DNA of 64,000 nucleotides from Dendrobium chrysotoxum (Eukaryota > Streptophyta > Magnoliopsida > Asparagales > Orchidaceae), in the NCBI GenBank assembly GCA_019925795.1, contig CM034298.1:51920365-51984364 (forward strand). The letters are read 5' to 3'. Below the pieces are notes generated by a model. The model worked only from the letters and a program-made list of their open reading frames with translations, had not been told where the DNA came from and did not search any database. A program made the position numbers and the translations under genes. Numbering within the stretch: the first letter of the stretch is position 1; every line of letters starts with the position of its first letter. Positions 56,801 to 64,000 of this stretch are shown in pieces.

Positions 56801-57659
56801 ATATATGGTTCATCTCCATTTTCATCTTTGTCTTCCTTACTTTCTTTTAGGTAAATTTTTCATTAGAATGGCTATTTGGAGACTTTACTTGAATCCAAGA
56901 TAAGTTTCCTATTGAATTTAAAGAAATTTCTTGATAGATGCTTGTTGTATTTTAAATCTGAAAGTGTTTAGAACTCTTCATCCATCTTGTTAAGGCAAAG
57001 TGAGGTCACTAACGATTTTGATTTTTTTTCTTGGAAGAATAAAATGGATGTTGTTGGTCTCTTGTTAATGTTTTGAGATGGTGAGATAAGCAAGGTTATT
57101 TTCATCTTCTTGAAAAGACAAGTTTAGCAATCATTCATTTGTCTCTCTTTTCTTGAAAAAAAAAGGGAGGAAGTCATTAATAAAAAACAAGAGCAGAATT
57201 CATAAGAAGAAAGTTTTAGGGAAGATCAAAATTGCTCTTCATAAAAGTTGTTAGTCATTTGTTGAGATGTGTCACATGCAAATTTTAAGAGAATAAGATG
57301 TTTTATTGTGATATCCAGTGAGAAGCCTATATGAGCAAGGCCAAACTAGGATGTGTGATCTTGCATGTCTATTATCTCTTGAATGGCAGCTAGCATGGTT
57401 TATTTATATGTTTTCTTTTTCACTTGTGGGCATTTATAATTTTTTCACAAAGTATTTTGGTGAATGTTGGAGAGTGGTATGTAATGTTTTGAAGTAAGAG
57501 AGATGATGAAATAATGCCTTGTATTCATGAAAAGGAAGTGAGTGGTTGCTAAAGAGAAAAGTATGTGTTAGAAGGTGGAAAGTATAAGGGTGCTTTCGAT
57601 GGGTCATGATTGGTGGAGATTGACACTCATAGTTGTACTTCATTCTCATATATGGATGT

Positions 57660-58450
57660 TTTCTTTTTAGTGCCTGAGAAAGGAAAACTGTGTGTTGGGA
57701 GATAAAATGTATGACTTTGTGAAAAGTTGAAAAGTGTGTATGTATTTCGAAAAGTAAAAAAAAAGTGAAATGTGAGTGATTTTGAAAAAGTTGGCATGTG
57801 TAAGTACGAAAAATAAATTGCTTTGATGAGTGTATATTTTAAGAGTTGATTTGTGTGAATTTTGGAAAGGTGGAGGTTGTATGCTTTAAAAGTGGAAGTA
57901 TAGGCTATGAAAGTTTTGTGTGGGAAAGGTGAAAAGCAAGTGGTTGGATTTTGAGAAGTTTTTTTTATATGTTTTGAAGAGTAGAGAAGTGTGTTTGTAG
58001 TTGAAAAGTGAAAAGTGTATTGTTTTAAACGAAAAGTTTAGTATGTGAGCTTTGAATGGTAAAGTGAAGCTTGATTGTTGGAGAATGAAAAGTGTTTTGT
58101 TTTGAAAAGGTGATATGTGTGAGAAATAAAAAGTGAGGATTGTGGGTTTGGAAAAGTGAAAATTGTGTGTTTTGGAAAGGTGAAAAAGTGTATATTTTGG
58201 AAAGGTGAAAATGTGTAAGTGTAGAAAGGTGAATTGTGTGACTTTGGGAAAGAAAGTGTATGGTCCTTGAAAAGTGAATTGTATATATGTCGAAAAGGTG
58301 AAAGTGAAGTGTATTGAAAGGTGAAATATATGAACTTGGAATAATGAAAAGTGTGAGTTTGGAAAGATAAGGTGTGTGTTTTTGAAAGGTAAAAATGGGT
58401 GATATTTGAAGAGTGAGAAGTGAAAGTTAGAGGTGTTGAGAGATGAAATG
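57660..58450. repeat. Low-complexity GAAAAGTGTGTnTTT minisatellite
   Basis: Irregular units such as TTTTGAAAAGGTGA, GAAAAGTGTG and TTTGGAAAGGTGAAAA run throughout. The 158-residue minus-strand frame at 58038-58514 only translates this repeat. Confidence 0.7.
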
Positions 58451-58499
58451 TGTGGGTGTGGAGGAATGAGTTTGTTGGGTGTTTACGAGAGAATGAAAG

Positions 58500-60299
58500 T
58501 TTTAAAGAAAGCAATGCCCCTCTTTCTCTCTCTCTCTACCCCTCTCTTTCTCCTTCTTCTACTTCCTGCTTCTTGTGCCTCGAGGTGCATGTTGGAAAAA
58601 TAAATAGTATGCTTTCAAAAGGGAACAATTTAAAAGGTAGACAGCTTGTGCCGGTCTCCAAGCCCGAAGAAAGGTACGTTTTATTTTTAGTAAATTTCAA
58701 TTATTTCAATAATAATTATTAAATGTGCTTCTAATTTTCCTGTTTTCTCTACTTTATTTGCATGAACTGCAAGGAATGGTACCGGTCGAGTGAACAAAGG
58801 GACAAGGGACAAAGGCGTCAGTCGCCTCTATCCAACCGGGTAGAGGTGCTACGGGCGGAATCCACCGGGTCGTAGCCCCCGGTGTTATAAGTTTTCTTAA
58901 AACTTAGAAAGCCCCTAGGAAGCATATGGTGTGGTTTGTGCGAACCCATCCCTATTAGTTCCCTGTAGCAACTTCAATTATATTAGGATTATTTTTATTT
59001 CATTTTATTTTTAGACCCTTAAACCCCTTACACGTGCGCAATGTCCTAAGGGTTAGTGATAACAAAATTTCTTCATCCTATACAACATTAGTGACATTTA
59101 AGGACAAAAATTAAGGACTGAGTTTTAGAAAACTTAGACTTAGGATGCAGGCACATTTTAGAGTAGAAACACAGAACATAAAAAAACTCAGTGACCCCTT
59201 AGAAGTAGTGTATATGCTTCATATAACCTTAATTAAATCTAATCAAAATAAAACAATCAATCAATGAAAATTTCAAATATACTAATGATAACTCAGATAA
59301 AAATACATGAAACTTACATAACCCTTAATAATCAAATCGTAATTAACACACATAATCATTAAGAGATTAAATTTAAACATGATTTTAAAATTGCATCTAA
59401 TTAATATTTTAATTATTTCATAATCTAATAATAACTAAATAAAACCTTTAAAACTTTAATAAATCATCGAAAATGTCACAAATCAATTAAAATTTTAATA
59501 AGCCTTTAAATAATCTAAATTTTAATCATTGAAAATTCAATAAATACTTAAGTTAAATTTTCTAACAAAAAATAATGTTTAATTAAAATATTTTAAATAA
59601 CCAAACTCATTAATCAAACTTTAACAATTAAAATTCAATCTAAAACAAACTTCAAAACAATAAAGACACTAAAACTTGAATCTGAACATCAAACTTCCGT
59701 TGACCCTTCAACAAACTAATTTCAATCAATAGAAAACTTCAACTAAAAATAAACTCAGGATATATCCAAACCACACAGCTTACTGCACACACTTAGATCT
59801 GTTTGCTAGGACAACCGGCTCTAGCTTTAGGTTAGGCCGGTGTTTACTTTCTTGTTGCTGTGTGACGGGCTTTCTCGTGGTTTTTCATTGCATGTTGATT
59901 GTAAACAAAATGATTGATGTGAGTGTTTATTTACTTTCACTGCTCTCTATGATATGATGTGATGGATGATAGATTACCCCTAGGTTAGGAACGATCTGAA
60001 TGCTTACAGAATCTTATGCAGGTGGCCATGCTCGTGCAGGGCTAAATCAAAGGGGGCAAATTAAAGATTTAAATTGACATAAATTTTCTACAGGTGATTC
60101 AGAAAAATGCTAAGCCCCCTTAAAATTAAAAGAGCATGGCTAAGTGTGGCTGATGAATTTAAATGTGAATATATAACTGTTTAGGAATGATTTTATTATA
60201 AATGCTTAGGATAAACCTGCAGGTGGTCTAGATTTTCTTTTTCTTTCTGGGATATAAATAAAATGTAAATGTAATCTGTTAAAGTCAAGCGTTGTGAAA
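58500..60299. other. CT run, CCGG-rich patch, then AT-rich sequence
   Basis: 58515-58555 is CT-rich. 58780-58890 has several inverted words (AGGCG...CGCCT, CTACGGG...CGTAGCCCC). 59000-59760 is AT-rich. No domain. Confidence 0.4.
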
Positions 60300-60600
60300 G
60301 TGATTTAAAAGTGGGATATCACACCCAACTCGGAAGCCAAAGAGAAGAGAATGTCCCTTAGGGGAGTGTTCTTTTCTATTTGGAAAGTCAAGTTAGGGTG
60401 ATTCTAATATCCAAAGAGAAAAGAAAATACCCCTTTGGGGATGAGTTTCTTTTCATTTGGATATCTAAGCCTGATAGATCCAAGGAGCTCGTAGAAGAAG
60501 AAAAGATGAAATGAGGAGATGAAAGGAGAGAAGACAAAGAAGAGAAGAAAATAAGAAAAGAAGAGAAGAAAGAAGAGATATCTCATTTCAAACTCACTTG
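60300..60600. repeat. Hairpin-rich segment
   Basis: AGAGAAGAGAATGTCCCTTAGGGGAGTGTTCTTTTCT and, ~80 bp on, a second longer arm pair (CCAAAGAGAAAAGAAAA with TTTCTTTTCATTTGG around CCCCTTTGGGG) form two related hairpins. A purine-rich run AAGAAGAGAAGAAAG follows. Confidence 0.6.
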
Positions 60601-61499
60601 CGTCATTTCTAGGAGTAAAATTCGGGTTTGTTGTTAGTGGTGCCCAGCCACTTTACTTTTTCAGCAGACCCTGGGTTGTAAATAAACTGGACATTAGACA
60701 TTATATTTTTGGATAATTTAATTTGATTATTTACTTTATTTACGCAGTAGTTCTTTTTTAGGACTCTTGCATGCCGTATTTTATTTTAGCCTGGATACGA
60801 CCGGAGTGTTTTTTTTGGTAAGGACATGATAAAAATATTTTCTACTTGAAATTTAAAATAAAATTTTTAGGCTCACATAGTAACTCTAACGATCTAAGAA
60901 GCTCGGGACCGCCGAGAGTCAGCATAAGCATATTATTACTTTCTCTTCCTTGTTAGGCACCTCTCCGCCTGCGGGTTCTGGTAGACCACTTGACCTATTA
61001 GGGTGCAGTTCTGTCAAGGGGATGTTGTGCAATCTCTAGGGAAAAATCTATTTTCTAAGCCTATCATAATCATTTTATGCATTCGAGTCAATCAGCATGC
61101 ATTGCATTAAATACAAATTAAAAGAGTCTAAAATTTTAATTGTATTTTATTTTCAGGCATCATTTACCCTACATAAGTTGAGGGGCCAATTAGGATCTAT
61201 CTTAGATGTCGGCCCCGATTCCTCAAAACTTAAGTAACGTCCCTACCCATCTTTCATAAAGAGACTGAACACATGGTTTTAAAGCGCCTAGGTGGTTAGC
61301 TGGCTCCCCAATTCAGGCCGGGATAAGTCCAGATTTGCACTTCATTAGCTAGGTTCGGGTCACTACTATGTATTCCCCAATTTAGACTTAGGTTCTGAGG
61401 CAGATTTTCAAATCTTAAGTCCTCACCCTCCGGGAATATAATCCCAAATTTCTAATAAAATGTCAACACAAACCTAAAAATTTCTCTCTTAAAATGTAA
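60601..61499. other. LTR-like leader sequence, not recognised
   Basis: Contains GGGGCCAATTAGGATC...GGCCCCGATTC and other scattered GC patches. No coding domain. Confidence 0.35.
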
Positions 61500-62300
61500 A
61501 GCCCAACATAGGGTAGACTGAGGTTGCCTCTGAGATTCTCAGAATCCGGCACCTCCTACTTTTCTTCCTTTGACTCGTTAATAACTGTTCAACATCGAGC
61601 TTTCTCCTTGAAAATTCCTACTTCTTTTCTTGTCTTCTACTTTGTAATCAAAGGGTACGAAATCACTGTTTTAATCGAGAGTTTTCTTAGAAGTACCCCT
61701 CCTATGATGTAATTAACTATAGGGGCTTTCCCCTATAGGGATTTGAGAACCCCAGATTAAAATAAACCTTTTTTTATTCTTATAAAACAAGGAAAAAATA
61801 TTTGGGAACGCAGACATATTTTAAAACCTCATTTCTAATTTTAAATATATTTATAGAATATTATTATTATCTTTCCAGGTAATATAATATTTTATTTATT
61901 ATATTCAATTTTAGAAATGATGACTTTTGCAAAACCCATTCCTTCTTTTGGGTGTTTTTTTGAAGAATGTTATTCGTCTTTTTAGATGATATAATATTCT
62001 CTTTATTACACCTAAATAAATGAATGGATGAACTTTTCAAAACTATATTTCTGCTTTTAAACACATTCTACAGAATTCATTGTTCATTTCTCGAGATGAT
62101 ATGTTATTCGTAGAATTATGTTTGACTATAGAAATATCATTTTCTAAAACCCTATTTTGATATTGAATCCATTGTAGAATATTGTGTCAGTCTCCTGAGA
62201 CTGTACTTTATTCTTAATGCAATATTCGATTACAAAATAAGAGAACACAAAATCTGCATGGCGACATAATTTTTCCCACCAAGATTTTTCTAGCGACTCC
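61500..62300 (-). repeat. Dispersed repeat family, copy 4 (reverse orientation)
   Basis: Read on the minus strand, this holds the family hairpin as a perfect 9-bp stem with a 4-nt loop (61717-61738), then AGTTAATTAC, a GGAGGGG stretch and AACTCTCGATTAA. It lies 61-62 kb away from copy 1 and is inverted relative to it. Confidence 0.7.
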
Positions 62301-62639
62301 GCTGGGGATCAATCCTCTCTCCATCTTTAGCAGTGATTCATACCCTTACATCGGTAGTATACTTGTGCTTGCCATAGGTTATAACTACCCTTCTTTTATC
62401 GGTTATATTATTCATTTCATTCTTGGATAATTTGATTGACATCTCTTAAATTTATAAAATGAGGTCTTATAGAACCCCCGTTAATTAATGATGGGATATT
62501 TTCGTTATGCCTCTTTATACAACTACTTAAAAAAAATCTCTTTGTCCAATCATTAGTAGTATGTACAGTTACTTCTTTTAGTAGCTCAACGTATTATTTG
62601 GATTGGGTCGATTTTTTTTTTTAAACTTCAAAATTGTGA

Positions 62640-62935
62640 ACTTCTCCGTGTCCTAGCTGACATGTTGCAGTTACATATTTTTGTAACTCGATATGTGGCA
62701 GGATAAATCTTAAGAATGTTTGAGCTACTAAATAAAAGTTCTCCCTATCTAGACCAACATGTTGCAGTTATATATTTTTATAACTTAATATGTGTGGTAG
62801 GACAGGGTCCATAAGCTCAAATCTTCAAATCAAAACTTTTTACTTGTCCTGATAACATATTGTAGTTATATATCATTTGTAGCTTGATATATTTGCTAGG
62901 ACAGAGTCCATAATCTGATCTGTGTAAGATTTTCA
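62640..62935. repeat. ~98-bp tandem repeat with an internal hairpin, three units
   Basis: CATGTTGCAGTTA-type blocks start at 62661, 62758 and 62856. Unit 1 has GTTAC...GTAAC arms, unit 2 GTTATA...TATAAC, unit 3 an imperfect version. Each is followed by TCGATATGTGGCAGGA or a variant. Confidence 0.8.
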
Positions 62936-64000
62936 AGATTAAAGTCATTTTAATTTGAGAAAAGTTTGAAGGTTCAAATACAAGCCAAGCTTATAAAAAT
63001 AATTTTGTTAGAGAAAATAGCAGGTTGATTTCTCTCAACAGAAATTTACCTCTAGTTTCTTTAAATTATAATAAAAAGTTCATTATGGTTGACTCCTCTA
63101 AACACTTAAAGAATAAGGCCTATAGTTATCAATGCTAAAAAGAAGAGTTTGTTCCCTCCCTCCCTCCACTCAGGTGGATTAACGCCTATATCTAATCCTT
63201 TGAAACATCAAAGCACAAAATATTAGCTAATTTGTTAGGTTTCTAAAAATCATCTGAATTAAATTCAAATGTATTTTCAAATTTTATATTCAACCATATT
63301 ATGATTTTTTTTTAATCTTAGAAATGTTTAATTATTGGTTGATGTATTGAAGTTTGAAAATTATTTTGAATTCCCTCAGCTTTAACCTTCTTATAAGTCA
63401 GAGTTTAGGATGCCTTTAAATCTTATTTCTTAAGGGTACTATGTGGATACGATGATTCGTCCTCTACCATATGGTTTAACTCTGATAGAAAAAGGATCTT
63501 AAGGCATACGATAAAGATAAATAACTTATTCAATTATGTAAAAGATTTAGTTCATCTTCTGAAGTTTTCTCTTAGAGTGACATTTGTAAATCAAATCTTA
63601 GCTAAGTTTATTCTTGGCTTTATCACTCTTTTTGAGAAAACTCATGAGCAATTCTTGTTAAGATTGATCATCTTAAATTCTCATTTGAGTCAAAGACTTA
63701 GGACAGTTCAAGGTTCTTTATTAAGGTTAACCCATGATATAATAAACATTCATTTGTCATGTGGCTTTTCTTTAACATTAATTGATACACCTTGAATTGA
63801 TACTAGTCGGTGATTTTATAACATCTTTGAAAAAACAAAATCATCTTTGGGTTCACCCATTATAATATCCATATGTATTTTCTTTTGAATTAAGATCTAT
63901 GCCAAATTAAAATTGGAGAAAGTGAAAGTCTTATTCATTTCTTTGTTGTTATGCATTTTATAGGTATCTTGTAAGTTGATGAACCTATTTCATAATTATC
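62936..64000. other. AT-rich sequence, nothing recognised
   Basis: A CCCTCCCTCCCTCCACTC stretch at 63153-63170 is the only unusual word. No DHD/SDH copy B exon was found here. Confidence 0.5.

Noticed and set aside
56359..56854. Pro/Ser-rich plus-strand frames of 142 and 133 codons
   Set aside because: C/T-rich DNA gives long frames in several phases at once; composition only.
58038..58514. 158-codon Thr/His/Phe-rich minus-strand frame
   Set aside because: Translation of a GAAAAGTGTG minisatellite.
54322..64000. Search for the missing upstream exons of copy B (GAGGAGKA nucleotide-binding loop and SDH substrate site)
   Set aside because: No matching minus-strand translation was found by eye; a translated alignment would be decisive.

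Overview
This window looks like nuclear genomic DNA of a flowering plant, most likely a eudicot. It is AT-rich and has GT-AG introns, plant-type Copia, L1 and RTE retroelements, foldback MITEs and many microsatellites. The species cannot be named from sequence alone. Protein-coding host content is small. Everything I can recognise belongs to one family, the bifunctional plastid/cytosol enzyme 3-dehydroquinate dehydratase/shikimate dehydrogenase (DHD/SDH) of the shikimate pathway.

Two partial DHD/SDH gene copies lie head-to-tail on the minus strand. Copy A starts at 41066. Its exons are 40870-41066, 19796-19901 and 7712-7930, with matching splice phases, and together they code for the first ~174 residues (most of the dehydroquinase half, with the catalytic His and Lys). 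The rest runs off the left edge. Its introns are very large: ~21.0 kb, ~11.9 kb, and at least 7.7 kb. Copy B lies upstream. Only its last three exons are visible (54173-54321, 52837-52999, 52705-52748), coding for the C-terminal ~119 residues of the shikimate dehydrogenase half. Its earlier exons must lie beyond 64000 or be missing. The exon sets of A and B do not overlap, so a rearranged or misassembled single gene has to be excluded.

Almost everything else is transposon-derived or repetitive. Intron 2 of copy A holds an RTE LINE fragment (8.3-9.2 kb), a 1.6-kb solo-LTR candidate (10150-11775), a complete but mutated Copia element (11957-16394, 5-bp target duplication, tRNA-Met-type primer site, polypurine tract) and a ~500-bp tandem array of LTR-like units (17.2-18.9 kb). 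Intron 1 holds an RTE remnant split by a foldback MITE, a 59-bp minisatellite, a 5'-truncated L1, an LTR-like insertion in a degenerate minisatellite, a Z-DNA-prone GT/GC tract, an 85-nt AT run, RTE and Gypsy gag remnants, and several tandem duplications. The 41.6-52 kb spacer between the genes holds a ~148-bp degenerate tandem repeat, LTR-like DNA, a 274-bp MITE and an L1 that kept ORF1 but lost most of ORF2. The 54.7-64 kb region holds hairpin-rich dispersed repeats.

No rRNA, tRNA, CRISPR or prokaryote-type system was seen. The most useful leads are: the DHD/SDH tandem pair; a copy A start with an in-frame stop just upstream and no room for a transit peptide; two MYB-type AC-II boxes close upstream; and dispersed repeat families whose hairpins are kept by paired base changes.
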